Positions 1-9,900 of a DNA stretch of 56,000 nt are shown in pieces. The notes beneath the pieces are model-generated. The model saw nothing but the letters and a program-made list of their open reading frames with translations, was not told the origin of the DNA and did no database searches. Each line of letters starts with the position of its first letter. The stretch's first letter is position 1. The position numbers and the translations under genes are program-made. The stretch spans positions 1-56,000 of the forward strand of contig JAUCPW010000059.1 of NCBI GenBank assembly GCA_030373045.1. Reading direction: 5' to 3'. The DNA comes from Candidatus Fermentibacter sp. (lineage in GTDB: Bacteria; Fermentibacterota; Fermentibacteria; Fermentibacterales; Fermentibacteraceae).

Positions 1-49
1 GGTTTCCACCTAATATAAAAACAACAGGGATGTGCGTGCCGGTATTTTG

Positions 50-80
50 AGGGGGGGGGGCGGGCCGGCCCCCCCTCCCG
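50..80 (-). terminator. GC-only hairpin after the first minus-strand gene
   Basis: A run of ten G (51-60) followed by a C-rich block gives an inverted repeat about 17 bases beyond the stop of the small membrane protein gene. Read on the minus strand it folds into a G7/C7 stem, but no U-tract follows. It could stop transcription or simply be a low-complexity tract; the exact G count may be unreliable in sequencing. Confidence 0.3.
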
Positions 81-96
81 CTTCCGGCTCAATCCG

Positions 97-393
97 TCAG
101 ATCCCCGCCAGGAAATCCTCCAGCAGCCGCTCCATCTCCGGGTTGCTCCCGATCAGGGTCAGCCCCAGCGCGAACGAGATCACCCAGACCACGGCCAGGA
201 TCACGGTGAGGATCAGCATGGCCCTCGACAGGTTGCGCCTGTTGAGGTTCGTGCCCGACCCGAACGACCAGATCACCAGCAGGACCAGATTCAGGACCGG
301 CACGCCCAGGAGCAGGATCATCGTGAAGAACTCGGCCGTCGAGAGGGGTCCGTCGCGCTGATCCACCGTCGTGCCGACTCCGGAATCCGCCAT
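97..393 (-). CDS. Small membrane protein, two TM segments
   Basis: A 98-residue protein with two hydrophobic segments (about residues 21-44 and 58-82) joined by a short basic stretch containing NRRNLSR, so the loop is probably cytoplasmic. The N-terminus is polar and the C-terminus acidic. I recognise no family. The start ATG overlaps the stop of the upstream secreted peptidase gene by one base (TGATG), so the two are almost certainly co-transcribed and translationally coupled. A longer in-frame extension exists upstream but runs antisense-like through the peptidase gene and was discarded. Confidence 0.7.
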   Translation of the reverse strand: MADSGVGTTVDQRDGPLSTAEFFTMILLLGVPVLNLVLLVIWSFGSGTNLNRRNLSRAMLILTVILAVVWVISFALGLTLIGSNPEMERLLEDFLAGI

Positions 394-2657
394 CAGTAGC
401 CTCCTCCGAGGAAGACCGCCGGAGCCGAGGCGCCCTGCCCGGCTCCCTCCACTATCACCGCGAAGTAGATGCCCGCCGGCATGTCCCCGCCCAGAGAGCC
501 CGCGCTCGACCCGGGAGGCACCGTGCACGAGCCCACGGTCCTTCCCGAGATGTCCGCCAGCACCACGACCGAGGGGCTCGAGGGGAGCGACGGGTGAAGC
601 AGCGTGAACCCGATCGACCCTGTGCAGGGGTTCGCGATCCGGAGGACACCGTCCGCCCCGGCCCCCGGACCGGAGGAGAGTCCGAGGGGATGGAAACGGG
701 CCGCATCGAAGGCCAGCCTCTCCCCGCCCTGGCCGTTCCAGTCGCCCAGGTAGAGGGAATCGCCTGGCTGCAGCGGGAAGGTGCCCAGGGAAGCCCACTC
801 GCCTGAGTACGAGCCCTGATCCAGAGGCACCGTCACTGTTCCGGAGGGTGTCGACAGCCTGTAGATGCCGGTAGCCGAGGCATAATAGGCCGGGATGTAG
901 ACGCAGACCTCGTACTCGCCCGGCCAGGGCAGCACTGGCTTCCATTTCGCGAAGCAGGTGTCGGGCGGCGAGGCCGTGGCCCAGGTCCACCAGAAGCCCC
1001 CGTCCCAGCCCGAGTCCTCCTCGTGCCAGAACCGGCACGGGCCCCGCTTGCCGAAGCCGAGCGAGTTGTCGTCCACCAGGGTGTCGGGCTCGACCCTGAC
1101 GTCGTGCCTGGCCAGGATGAGCTGGTTCACGGCCCCTATCTCGAGGTGCCCGTTGTTGTATCCCGGCCAGTCGTAGAGGCAGGCCTTGCCGTTCGGATAC
1201 CGCCAGCTCTGCCCCCATCCCGTCAGGTTCGCGTCTCCGTAGGGGTCGTTGACCACGACGGTGCGGTCGGCGTAGTAGCCGGTGAACAGGATGATGTGCC
1301 CGTAGGAGCCGCCGGAGTAGTCGATGGTGCTCGAGCAGACCACAGGCCACGACGACTCCAGCTCGGAAGTCAGCGTGCCCCAGGAGGTGCCGGCCCACTC
1401 GGAATAGAGCCCGGTCTGCTCGAGGAACAGCCTCATGTAGGACCAGTAGGCTCCCCCGGCGTCACGGCAGATGAACCCGTGGGCTCCTTCGACCCAGATG
1501 TCGCCGGGCGAGAGGCCGGGAATGTCGTAGGTGTATCCGAGGAAGGTGTACTCCTCGGGGATGTAGCGCCCCCAGGAACTCCAGTGGCCGGGCGACGGGG
1601 AGGAGCACCAGATGGAGTCGGGAGTCAGCCTGTCGTAGTACTGCGAGGCCATCATGCACGAGGAGGGGCCGCACGACCACGAGCCGTTGAACGAATCGGG
1701 AGTGTCCCAGCGCTGGTGCATCCACGGCACGTCGATCTCGGCCTCGGGGGCGGAGCTCCCTTCAGGCGCGGCATCGTCCATCGCCGGGAAGGCCGGTATC
1801 GGACGCTCCATGCCGGGCCCGGCCGGCAGGCCCGACTGCGTGTCGGTCCAGACCGGCCCCAGCCCCGGGACCATCGCCGGCCTGGACGCCGGGACGCCCC
1901 GGAGCGAGATCGCGACGTCTCCGCCGCCTGCAGTGAAGGCGCGGCACTCCGAGGCTCCGTCGGGGAGGAGTCTGGTGTAGAGGACCGACCCGTCGGGCAG
2001 GAGACGCGGCAGCAGAGCGTCCTCGATGGTCGCGGCGACCCTGCGGGTTGCCGGGTCCAGCAGTCTCGCGGATCCGTCGATCATCCTCGCGAGGACCACC
2101 CCCGGACACGACTGCACGCCGGCGGCGCCTTCCAGGACGATCTCCTGACTGCAGCCGGGTCTGGCGGCGAGGAGCCCGCCCTCGGGGTCCACGAACCAGA
2201 GGGAACCGGCATCATCGAGGCAGGCCGAGGGACAGAGCGCGGCATCCGGAAGGAGGCCGGTCTCCACGAAGTCGGAACCGATGACGTGGAGCCCATCGGC
2301 GTCGGAATAGAGGAACCCGGACGGGGCGGGGAACGGGCCGCATGCGATGTCCCGTTCGACGAGAACTTCCCGCCTACCGTCCGAGATTGCGACTATCCGC
2401 TGCGATCCTTCGGCGCACTCCTTGAACAGGACTGCGTCCCGCAGCAGGAAGGCGTTCCGGCCCGCCCCGGGTTCCGTCGAGAGGACCTCGAAGGACGAGC
2501 CGTCCCACACCGCCAGGCCCCTTCCGGTGCCGGTCGTGAGAAGGATCATCCCGCCGCCCGCATCCTGGACCACGGTCATCCCCGCGGGATCGGACCGGGT
2601 TGCGATATTCCCGCCGCCCGAAATGAGAACGGATGTGAGAAGAATTGCTCCGATCAT
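393..2657 (-). CDS. Secreted C39-like cysteine peptidase with golvesin-like and sorting-like C-terminal domains
   Basis: A 754-residue secreted protein. The start chosen (ATG at 2657) gives an immediate signal peptide, MIGAILLTSVLISGG. Residues up to about 300 look like a repetitive beta-rich region, possibly a propeller. A peptidase_C39_2-like domain follows, beginning PWMHQRW, with the nucleophile Cys329 in the motif CGPSS and a downstream histidine in YGHIILF. After it comes a segment like golvesin/Xly C-terminal domains (GEYEVCVYIPAYY to AFDAARFHPL), then a terminal beta-sandwich containing DISGRTVG and MPAGIYF, typical of FlgD-Ig or type IX-like sorting tails. It probably degrades or matures peptides outside the cell. 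An in-frame start at 2756 would add 33 charged residues before the signal peptide and is less likely. Confidence 0.75.
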   Translation of the reverse strand: MIGAILLTSVLISGGGNIATRSDPAGMTVVQDAGGGMILLTTGTGRGLAVWDGSSFEVLSTEPGAGRNAFLLRDAVLFKECAEGSQRIVAISDGRREVLVERDIACGPFPAPSGFLYSDADGLHVIGSDFVETGLLPDAALCPSACLDDAGSLWFVDPEGGLLAARPGCSQEIVLEGAAGVQSCPGVVLARMIDGSARLLDPATRRVAATIEDALLPRLLPDGSVLYTRLLPDGASECRAFTAGGGDVAISLRGVPASRPAMVPGLGPVWTDTQSGLPAGPGMERPIPAFPAMDDAAPEGSSAPEAEIDVPWMHQRWDTPDSFNGSWSCGPSSCMMASQYYDRLTPDSIWCSSPSPGHWSSWGRYIPEEYTFLGYTYDIPGLSPGDIWVEGAHGFICRDAGGAYWSYMRLFLEQTGLYSEWAGTSWGTLTSELESSWPVVCSSTIDYSGGSYGHIILFTGYYADRTVVVNDPYGDANLTGWGQSWRYPNGKACLYDWPGYNNGHLEIGAVNQLILARHDVRVEPDTLVDDNSLGFGKRGPCRFWHEEDSGWDGGFWWTWATASPPDTCFAKWKPVLPWPGEYEVCVYIPAYYASATGIYRLSTPSGTVTVPLDQGSYSGEWASLGTFPLQPGDSLYLGDWNGQGGERLAFDAARFHPLGLSSGPGAGADGVLRIANPCTGSIGFTLLHPSLPSSPSVVVLADISGRTVGSCTVPPGSSAGSLGGDMPAGIYFAVIVEGAGQGASAPAVFLGGGY

Positions 2658-2944
2658 TCCGTTCCGCCGGTGTACTTGAAATATCCCAAAGGTATCACGC
2701 CTTCGCATCTCCCGTGTCTGGCAGATCATTCTACGTATCGGCCGATTCCGCTGCAAGACCGTGACAGGGTGTTCGGCAAGTCTGGTTCACCCGTCCGGGT
2801 AGTCGGGGGGACGGTATGCTCCTGGAGCAAGAAACCCGTCACTTATGCCCGAGACCCCGACCATTGACGGGCCCTCTAGGGGATCGTTGATTCATACGAT
2901 CAAGCCGTCATCAGCACACCCGTTCAACGACAGGGGAACTCTCG
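2658..2944. other. Divergent intergenic region, no gene seen
   Basis: This stretch of 287 bases lies between the divergently transcribed C39 peptidase and SGNH hydrolase genes and must hold both promoters. I see no convincing -35/-10 pair, RNA gene or conserved ORF. The plus-strand ORF that crosses it is an antisense shadow of the peptidase gene. Confidence 0.5.
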
Positions 2945-4285
2945 ATGGGCGGATCCACTGGATCGAGAACGGCCAGAACGGCTGCTGCTGTAGTGGGATC
3001 TCTGTCAGTAGCAGTCGCTTTTTACGCGGATGCTGCCGGTTTCAGCAGCCCCGGCATTGGTCGCGGGCAGATCATCATCGCTCTCTTTGGACTCCTGCTC
3101 ATCGCTTGTTCCATACTAAGAAACCCTGGCCGCGTTTACAGGGCCGCCGCAGTCGTCCTGTTGAATACCCTCATTCTCCTTGTCATGCTCGAGTTTGCTG
3201 CGACAGGCTTCTATATGTTTAGAGCGAGGTCATCGGCTGACCGGTCCGGTGATAGGAGCGATCCTCACGCGAAGATGCTCGATCTGCTCAGCGCGAACTA
3301 CGCACCGTATGTGACATGGCGGGAAGTCCCTCACTCGCAGGTCGACTTCACGATAGATTCCGAGTGTAGGAGAGTGGTCACCGGCGCATCGGAGGATCCC
3401 GGTGCCTACGAGGTCTTCATGTTCGGTGGTTCTACGATGATCGGATGGGGCGTGCCGGACAGCCTCACGATCCCGTCCATAATGCAGAAGCGACTCTCTT
3501 CTTCGATGTCGGTGCCTGTCCGTGTCGTCAACTTCGGCCAGCAGGCGTACGTCAGCACGCAGGAACTCATCGAACTCATGCTGCAGCTTCAGGATGGACG
3601 GAGACCCGACCTCGTCGTCTTCTACGACGGCATCAACGACACCTTTGCAGCACTTCAGTCGGGGATTCCGGGAGTTCATCAGAACCTGGACGACATTGCG
3701 CGCAGATATGCCGGGATCGTAGAAACAGTCTCGTTCTGGGAATCACTCTCGAGCAGGAGCAACCTTCTGAGTCTCGCACGGGAGACTCTTCTCCACGGAG
3801 CGGAATCCGACACCATCCCGGCCTGGAGCGGAGGAGATGCAGGAGCGGATATCGACTGGCTCTCCGATGAGATCGTCTCGGTCTATTCCGCAAACTGCGG
3901 GATCGTCAGAGCCCTGGGAGATGATTACGGTTTTGCGAGCGCCTTCTTCTGGCAGCCCTACCTCGGAAGCGGAGAGGGAACAAGGATCCTTTCCTCCACT
4001 GAACGTAACGTCGCAGAAGAGATGGAGACCGGAGACCTTTCCTCCCTTCTCGAATCGACCTATTCGAAAGCTTCGGCGCTCGAGGACTCCATCCCCGGCT
4101 TCACGGACATCTCCGGGTGCCTCGATGGTTCCCCGGACGAGCTCTTCGAATTCGGCGACTTCTGCCACATCAACGCCGAAGGGAACAGAATCGTGGTCGA
4201 GGCGATGATCGCCTCGCTGGTGTCCGATGGCACCATCCCTGACTCGCTCTTCCGCGAGCCCGCCGGGGAACCGGCCACACACTGA
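2945..4285 (+). CDS. Membrane-anchored SGNH/GDSL-family hydrolase
   Basis: A 446-residue protein with three N-terminal hydrophobic segments (about 13-30, 42-58, 66-91) and an extracytoplasmic SGNH domain. Catalytic blocks are readable: Ser163 in FGGSTMIGWG, Gly in NFGQQ (196-200), Asn231 in DGIND, and the Asp405-x-x-His408 pair in GDFCHIN. Such membrane-bound SGNH proteins act as esterases or acyl-modifying enzymes on exported glycans and often neighbour NodU-type carbamoyltransferases, as here. The ATG at 2945 follows AGGGGA. The gene is visibly less GC-rich than its neighbours, which could reflect transfer. The substrate cannot be read from sequence. Confidence 0.8.
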   Translation: MGGSTGSRTARTAAAVVGSLSVAVAFYADAAGFSSPGIGRGQIIIALFGLLLIACSILRNPGRVYRAAAVVLLNTLILLVMLEFAATGFYMFRARSSADRSGDRSDPHAKMLDLLSANYAPYVTWREVPHSQVDFTIDSECRRVVTGASEDPGAYEVFMFGGSTMIGWGVPDSLTIPSIMQKRLSSSMSVPVRVVNFGQQAYVSTQELIELMLQLQDGRRPDLVVFYDGINDTFAALQSGIPGVHQNLDDIARRYAGIVETVSFWESLSSRSNLLSLARETLLHGAESDTIPAWSGGDAGADIDWLSDEIVSVYSANCGIVRALGDDYGFASAFFWQPYLGSGEGTRILSSTERNVAEEMETGDLSSLLESTYSKASALEDSIPGFTDISGCLDGSPDELFEFGDFCHINAEGNRIVVEAMIASLVSDGTIPDSLFREPAGEPATH

Positions 4286-4302
4286 GGGCTAGCTTCAGCC
4301 CT
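4285..4302 (+). terminator. Hairpin directly after the SGNH gene
   Basis: Perfect 6-bp arms AGGGCT/AGCCCT with a 6-nt loop (agcttc), starting on the last base of the stop codon. No U-tract follows, so it may be an RNA 3'-end or attenuating structure rather than a classical intrinsic terminator. Confidence 0.4.
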
Positions 4303-4309
4303 GCACATC

Positions 4310-4339
4310 TTGACAGGAAGCCCCGCGAGGTCTTAGCTA
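4310..4339 (+). promoter_or_regulatory. Candidate sigma-70 promoter for the carbamoyltransferase cassette
   Basis: A perfect -35 hexamer TTGACA (4310-4315) is followed after 17-18 bases by TTAGCT or TAGCTA (4333-4339), about 25 bases before the DUF5989 start. The -10 is weak. It would let the three-gene cassette be transcribed separately from the SGNH gene. Confidence 0.4.
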
Positions 4340-4363
4340 AGCCTGTCTTTCTTGGAGGTTCTT

Positions 4364-4540
4364 TTGGCCGGTGGCGGGTTGATGTCGCGCCTGGGGATCG
4401 TCGGCGAGCTCCTGGCATTCCTATGGAGCAGGAAGCTCTACTGGATGATACCGATGGTGATCGTGCTGCTGCTGGTCGCGGGGCTCCTCATATTCGCCCA
4501 GGGCTCCGCCGTGGCGCCCTTCATCTACACCCTGTTCTAG
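4364..4540 (+). CDS. DUF5989 family small membrane protein
   Basis: A 58-residue single-span protein ending GSAVAPFIYTLF, the hallmark of the DUF5989 family, with the family-like segment GELLAFLWSRKLYW before the hydrophobic helix. The TTG at 4364 is chosen because GGAGG sits five bases upstream; the ATG at 4382 would give 52 residues closer to typical family members but has a poorer ribosome binding site. DUF5989 genes are usually found beside SxtJ-like and NodU/SxtI-type carbamoyltransferase genes, and that is the arrangement here. The function is unknown; a small membrane adaptor for the tailoring enzymes is a guess. Confidence 0.8.
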   Translation: MAGGGLMSRLGIVGELLAFLWSRKLYWMIPMVIVLLLVAGLLIFAQGSAVAPFIYTLF

Positions 4541-4553
4541 CCGGGCGGATTCC

Positions 4554-5054
4554 GTGATCGCACTGTTGTCGGTTCTCCTGGGGCTCGCGGGCTGGTCGGC
4601 GGGTGCCGCCGCGTGGGCAGGCAGGAGGCTTCCGGTGCCTCATGCCGCGGACCTCGCCGGCATCCCCATCCTCTGGTGCGCCCTGCTCTTCGCCCCCGGC
4701 TACGACCCCGGCCGCCTCGCCGCAGCCGGCGTCTCGTTCCTGTCGGGCTTCCTGTGCGGAAGCGCCTCCTGCCTGCTCCACAGATCGAAATACCCGGCTG
4801 CAAGGAGGGAGGCTGCGGAGGCTGCCGGTCCAGCCCGAATGGCATGGCCGGCCTGGAAGCGGTTCGCCCGCAGGATGGGCGGCTTCCAGGGCCGCGTGCT
4901 CCTCGGGTTCTTCTACTTCACGGTATTCGCCCCCTTCGCCGTCCTGCTCCGCCTCGGCGGCGATCCGCTCGGAAGACGAACCGCGACCGATACCGGCTGG
5001 GTCGCAAGGCCGCAGTCGAGCCGCACGGGTGACGAATGCCTGCGGCAGTACTGA
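4554..5054 (+). CDS. SxtJ-like membrane protein
   Basis: A 166-residue protein starting at GTG (GGCGGA upstream), 13 bases after the DUF5989 gene. The N-terminal part has two hydrophobic segments (about 1-22 and 32-66). The C-terminal segment FQGRVLLGFFYFTVFAPFAVLLRLGGDPLGRR matches the pattern of SxtJ proteins, which end in a similar amphipathic/hydrophobic segment followed by R-x-x-G-x-DPL. Family assignment rests on this tail plus the conserved gene neighbourhood. It presumably works with the adjacent carbamoyltransferase at the membrane; its biochemical role is not established. Confidence 0.65.
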   Translation: MIALLSVLLGLAGWSAGAAAWAGRRLPVPHAADLAGIPILWCALLFAPGYDPGRLAAAGVSFLSGFLCGSASCLLHRSKYPAARREAAEAAGPARMAWPAWKRFARRMGGFQGRVLLGFFYFTVFAPFAVLLRLGGDPLGRRTATDTGWVARPQSSRTGDECLRQY

Positions 5055-5069
5055 GATGAGGGGCGAACC

Positions 5070-6857
5070 GTGAACATCCTGGGGATCAGCTGCTACTACC
5101 ACGACTCCGCCGCGGCCCTCCTGTCCGACGGGAGGCTCGTCGCCGCCGCCCAGGAGGAGCGCTTCAGCAGGATGAAGAACGACGAGGGATTCCCGCGACG
5201 GGCCATCTCCTTCTGCCTCTCCCGCGCGGGGATCGAGGCCCGCGACCTCGACTGCGTGGTCTTCTACGAGAAGCCGCTGGTGAAGTTCGAGAGGATCCTC
5301 ACGACGTCCCTCGCCACCTTCCCGGGGTCGAGGACCAGCTTCTCAGAAGCCATGGTCAACTGGTTCGACCAGAAGCTGTGGGTGAAGTCCCACATCCAGC
5401 GGGAGTTGGGCGTCGACCCGTCCCGCATCATGTTCGTCGACCACCACGTCGCCCATGCCGCCAGCGCCCTCTTCTCGAGCCCGTTCCACGACGAGGACTC
5501 CGCCCTGCTGACCCTGGACGGCGTGGGGGAGTGGACCACGACGGCATCGGGCATCGGCAGGAACTCGCGCTCGGCGGGGTGCGGGAGCTGGATCAGGCTC
5601 GACAGGGAGCACAGGTTCCCCCATTCCATAGGCCTCCTCTACTCCGCGTTCACCGCGTTCCTCGGCTTCCAGGTCAACGAAGGCGAGTACAAGGTCATGG
5701 GCATGGCCCCGTACGGGGAGCCCAGGTACCGCGACGCCATCCTCGACAGGATCGTGAAGGTCCACGGCGACGGCAGCTTCACCCTGGACATGGACTACTT
5801 CGAGTACCACAGGTCGGCCGAGAGGAGCTTCTCGCGGAAGCTCGAGGGCCTCCTCGGGGAACCGCGCAGCCCGGAGGCGCCCTTCGTCACCACGATGACC
5901 GACCCGGGCAGGGCGAGCCCCTCCGATCCGGCCGTGAAGTCGAGCCAGAAGTACGCCGACATAGCGGCGAGCATCCAGAAGGTGACCGAGGAGCTGATCC
6001 TCGGGCTCGCAAGGAAGCTCAGGGAGGACACCGGCGCGAGGACTCTGTGCATGGCCGGGGGCGTGGCGCTCAACTCCGTGGCGAACGGGCTGGTGCAGAG
6101 GGAGGCCGGTTTCGACGAGGTGTTCATCCAGCCCGCCGCCGGCGATGCGGGGGGTGCGCTGGGCGCGGCGCTCTATGCCTGGCAGGTGATCTTCGGCAGG
6201 CACGGGGCCTTCGTGATGGAGAACGCCTACTGGGGGGCAGACTATTCCGATGCAGAGACGAACCTTGCCCTGAGGGAGTCCGGGCTGCCCTTCGAGGCCC
6301 TGGAGGAGGATGCGCTCGTCGACCGTACGGTGGACGCGATGCTGGGCGGAGCGGTGGTCGGCTTCCACCAGGGGAGGTTCGAGTGGGGCCCCAGGGCCCT
6401 CGGCAACCGCTCGATCCTCGCCGACCCGCGCGATGCGGCAATGAAGGATACGATCAACCGCAAGATCAAGTTCAGGGAGCCGTTCCGCCCGTTCGCGCCC
6501 GTCCTGGCCGAGGAGGACGCCCCGCTGTACTTCGAGGGTTTCGACGGGTCGAAGCTGAACTACCCGGCGCGGTTCATGCTCACTGTCCACCCTTGGAGGG
6601 AGGAGCACGCCGACCTCGCCCCTGCAGTCAACCACATGGGCACCGGGAGGCTGCAGACCGTTCGGCGGGAGTGGAATCCCCGCTACAGCGAGGTCATCCG
6701 GCGGTTCGGCGAGGCGACCGGAGCGAGGGTGATCGTGAACACCAGCTTCAACCTGCGCGGCGAACCTATCGTGAGCAGCCCCTCCGACGCCATAAGGACC
6801 TTCATGGCGAGCGGCATAGACAACCTCGCGATGGGCGGCTTCTGGGTCTCGAAATGA
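5070..6857 (+). CDS. NodU/TobZ-family O-carbamoyltransferase
   Basis: A 595-residue enzyme of normal family length. It opens MNILGISCYYHDSAAALL, the ASKHA-like N-terminus of NodU/CmcH/TobZ proteins, and has the metal-binding DHHVAHAAS motif (124-132) and TLDGVGEW used by the Kae1-like domain. The C-terminal YrdC-like part includes FEWGPRALGNRSIL and REPFRPFAP. The family transfers a carbamoyl group from carbamoyl phosphate through carbamoyl-AMP to a hydroxyl of a sugar or other acceptor. The start is GTG after GAGGGGCGA, 15 bases from the SxtJ-like gene. With SGNH, DUF5989 and SxtJ neighbours it probably decorates an exported glycan or metabolite; the acceptor is unknown. Confidence 0.9.
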   Translation: MNILGISCYYHDSAAALLSDGRLVAAAQEERFSRMKNDEGFPRRAISFCLSRAGIEARDLDCVVFYEKPLVKFERILTTSLATFPGSRTSFSEAMVNWFDQKLWVKSHIQRELGVDPSRIMFVDHHVAHAASALFSSPFHDEDSALLTLDGVGEWTTTASGIGRNSRSAGCGSWIRLDREHRFPHSIGLLYSAFTAFLGFQVNEGEYKVMGMAPYGEPRYRDAILDRIVKVHGDGSFTLDMDYFEYHRSAERSFSRKLEGLLGEPRSPEAPFVTTMTDPGRASPSDPAVKSSQKYADIAASIQKVTEELILGLARKLREDTGARTLCMAGGVALNSVANGLVQREAGFDEVFIQPAAGDAGGALGAALYAWQVIFGRHGAFVMENAYWGADYSDAETNLALRESGLPFEALEEDALVDRTVDAMLGGAVVGFHQGRFEWGPRALGNRSILADPRDAAMKDTINRKIKFREPFRPFAPVLAEEDAPLYFEGFDGSKLNYPARFMLTVHPWREEHADLAPAVNHMGTGRLQTVRREWNPRYSEVIRRFGEATGARVIVNTSFNLRGEPIVSSPSDAIRTFMASGIDNLAMGGFWVSK

Positions 6858-6970
6858 GCACGGTCCCGGGGGCGCTCGACGGCCGCTTTACGGGCTAGAC
6901 CCCGGCAATCCGCTCGATTAGTATCTATCGTCTATCTTCCGCCACCGCGTGACCTGCCCGCTGGAGGGGA

Positions 6971-9900
6971 ATGGCAGAGAACTGGGTGGACATGCTCGGC
7001 CGCGACCTCGAGAAGTTCGGTACTCACGAGGCCGGCCGTGAGCCCGCTCTCCAGCTCGTTCCGGGCGAGAGGCGCGAGGTGGCGGTGCTCTTCCTCGACC
7101 TCACCGGTTTCACGGCCCTCTCCGAGAACATGGACCACGAGGCGCTCCACAGGATATCGAACGGCGTCATGCGCGCCCTCTCCTTCGAAGTCGAGTCCAG
7201 CGGAGGCGTGGTCGACAAGTTCGAGGGCGACAGGATGATGGCTCTCTTCGGCGCAACGGTCTGCCGCGACAACGACTGCGCGAGAGCCGTCGCCTGCTCG
7301 CTCAGGCTCATAGAGACCCTCAAGGAGATCAACTCCGTGATGGAGAAGCACGGCTTCAGCATCTCCGGAAGGGTCGGCCTGAACTTCGGGCCGGTGACCG
7401 TGGCTCCCGACCCGTCCGGGCATCTCACCGCCCTCGGCGACGAGGTCAACGTAGCCTCCCGCCTCGAACAGGCGGCCGAGACCGGAACCGCGCTGGCCAC
7501 GGCGCGGGTCCGCGAGGAATGCGGCGACCTGTTCGAGTGGGAGGACCTCGGGGAGATGATGATCCGCGGGAGGGTGAAGCCGGTCAGGACATTCCGGATC
7601 GCAGGCCCCGGCAGGCTTCAGGCCGCCCGCATGCGGAAGGCCTCGCGCCTCCCCGAACCCTCGATCTCGGGCAGGGCCCGTGAAATATCCGCATTTACTG
7701 AGTTTCTCGCCTCGCCCCTCGATCCCCCCCTGAATCCCAGGGGAGGTCCCCGCCACAGGATCTGCAGGCTCTCGGGCGATGCCGGCTCGGGCAAGAGCCG
7801 CCTCCTGCGCGAGTTCACCTCCATCCTGGTCAGGGAGAGGCCCGGGATCGCCGTCCTCGAAGGCAGGGTGTTCCCGTTCGGGGCCAGGCCGTTCTCCTAC
7901 TGGATCTCGCTTCTCGCCGGCCAGGTCTCCTCCCAGCCCGGGGGCGCCCCGGATCCGTCGGAACTCGCTGCCCGGATGCGCGGCAGGCCCTCGGGCGGGG
8001 CTGACCGGTCGATGACGCAGAAGGAGATGAACCAGGCCGTCAGGGACTACATCCAGGCGGTGGCGCGCGCTTCGGGCGAAGTGCTGCTCGTGGTCGACGA
8101 CTGCCAGTGGATCGACCACTCATCGCTGGACGCCCTCGAGTTCACCCTGGCGAACTGCGACACCCCGGCGCCCATGACGGTGCTGCTGGCGGGACGGACG
8201 GCCGACGAGTCGGACGGATCCCGCCCGTCGGTGCACGAGAACTATGCTGCGCCGTGCAGGATGGAGATCGGGTCGATGCCCGAGAGGGACCTGTGCGCCA
8301 TCCTTGCCTCCATGCTCGAATACGACACCTGTGAAGAGCTCTCGCCGGATCTCAGGCGGTTCGTCGTGAGGCGCGCCGGCGGCAACCCCCGCTTCGCCCG
8401 GGAGATCCTCCTCGACCTCATAGAGACCGGAGTGATGGAGGAGACCGGAGGCGGGTGGCTCCTGCGGTCCTCTCCCGAGGAGGGAAGGATACCTTCCTCG
8501 CTGTCGGGGGCGGTGAGGTCCAGGGTGGACAGGCTCCCTTCTAGACTGAGAAAGGCTCTGCAGATATCCGCCGTCCTGGGGTTCGAGTTCTCCGTCGGGC
8601 TCTACGAGCGCACCGCCTCCAGGCTGGGTCAGGCACATCCAGATGAGGACCTTCGCGACCTGGTCTCCCTCGGTATCTTCTCGCAGCACAGGGCGGAAGG
8701 GGTCGAGACCGTCACGGCCAGCGACGAACTCGCGATGAAGGCAGCCTATGACGGGCTCCTGTTCCAGAACAGGACGCTCATCCACCGATGCGCGGCCGAA
8801 TCCCTCGTGTCCTCCCGGGAGCTCCGCCCCGGAGAGGCCGGCATGATCGCCAGGCACCTGTCCAGGGCGGGCGAATACGTGGAGGCCTCGAAGTGGGCCG
8901 TGCGCGCCGCCCTCGAGGCTTCGGCCTCGTCGCAGGGCAGGGTGGCGTCCTCCTGGGCCTCGAGTGCGCTGAAATGGCTCGAGGGGCTTCCCGAGGGCGA
9001 CGAGAAGACCCATCTGAAGCTTGATGCGCTGCGCGTCATGCGCGAATCCTTCATCTCGACCGGGCGTTTCGAGGGTATCGAGGAGGCGCTCCTGGAGGAG
9101 ATCAGCCTTTCCAGGGAGCTGGAGATGCCCGGGCGTACGGGGATGGCTCTCCAGATCCTGAGCAGGATCAAGGCTTTCCATGGCAGGGCCGGAGAGGCCG
9201 AGGCACTCTGCGAGGAGGGCCTGGCCGCGGCTTCAGTGGCGGGTGACGGAGAGTTGGAGGGCGCCCTCCTCACCGAGAAGGCCCTGCAGTGGACGCGGAA
9301 CCGGGCCGAGGCCCGCCCGCTCCTGGAACGCGCGTACATCCTGTTCGAGAAGGCGGGCCGCGTAGACGCCATGTCCCAGATCATGAACAACATAGGCAGC
9401 CTCATGATCAGCGGGGGGGACATCGCCGGGGCGCAGCCCTACCTGCTGAGAGCGCTCGATATAGTGAGGGGCACCAGGTTCAGGGGCGCCGAGGCCCAGG
9501 CCCTGGTGAAGCTCGGGATAATCGAGGGGATGAAGGGACGTTTCGAGGACGCTGTCGCCAAGTTCAAGGCCGCTCTCGAGATACAGGAGGCGGCAGGCGA
9601 CAGGCGTGAGCAGGGAGTCATCCTGAACAACGTCGGCAAATGCCTGATGGAGATGGGCGACTACGACGGAGCCAAGCGCGTGCTCAGGCAGGCCCTCCTC
9701 ATCCACCGCGAGACCGGCAACCAGATCAACGAGGCCAACTCGCTCGAGAACCTCGGCTGCATCTTCCTGCGCGACGGCGATCTCAACAGGGCGCGCCTCC
9801 ATCTCGAGGACTCTCTCAGGCTGTTCGAATCCGTCGGGTTCCCGTACGGGCGCATCAGCTCCCGCGCTTCGCTCGGGATGGTGGAGGCCGAGGCGGGTGC

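Noticed and set aside
51-80. G-run as a quadruplex or promoter element
   Set aside because: It is a simple mononucleotide run next to a C-run; there are not four separated G-tracts, and the length may be a sequencing artefact.
1023-2867. 614-residue plus-strand ORF opposite the C39 peptidase gene
   Set aside because: It is an antisense shadow of a GC-rich coding region: no domain, no ribosome binding site, and low-complexity Gly/Arg/Pro-rich composition.
5343-6898. Long ORFs on both strands overlapping the carbamoyltransferase gene
   Set aside because: They lack motifs and follow the GC-rich third-position pattern of the real gene; the carbamoyltransferase frame has all family motifs.
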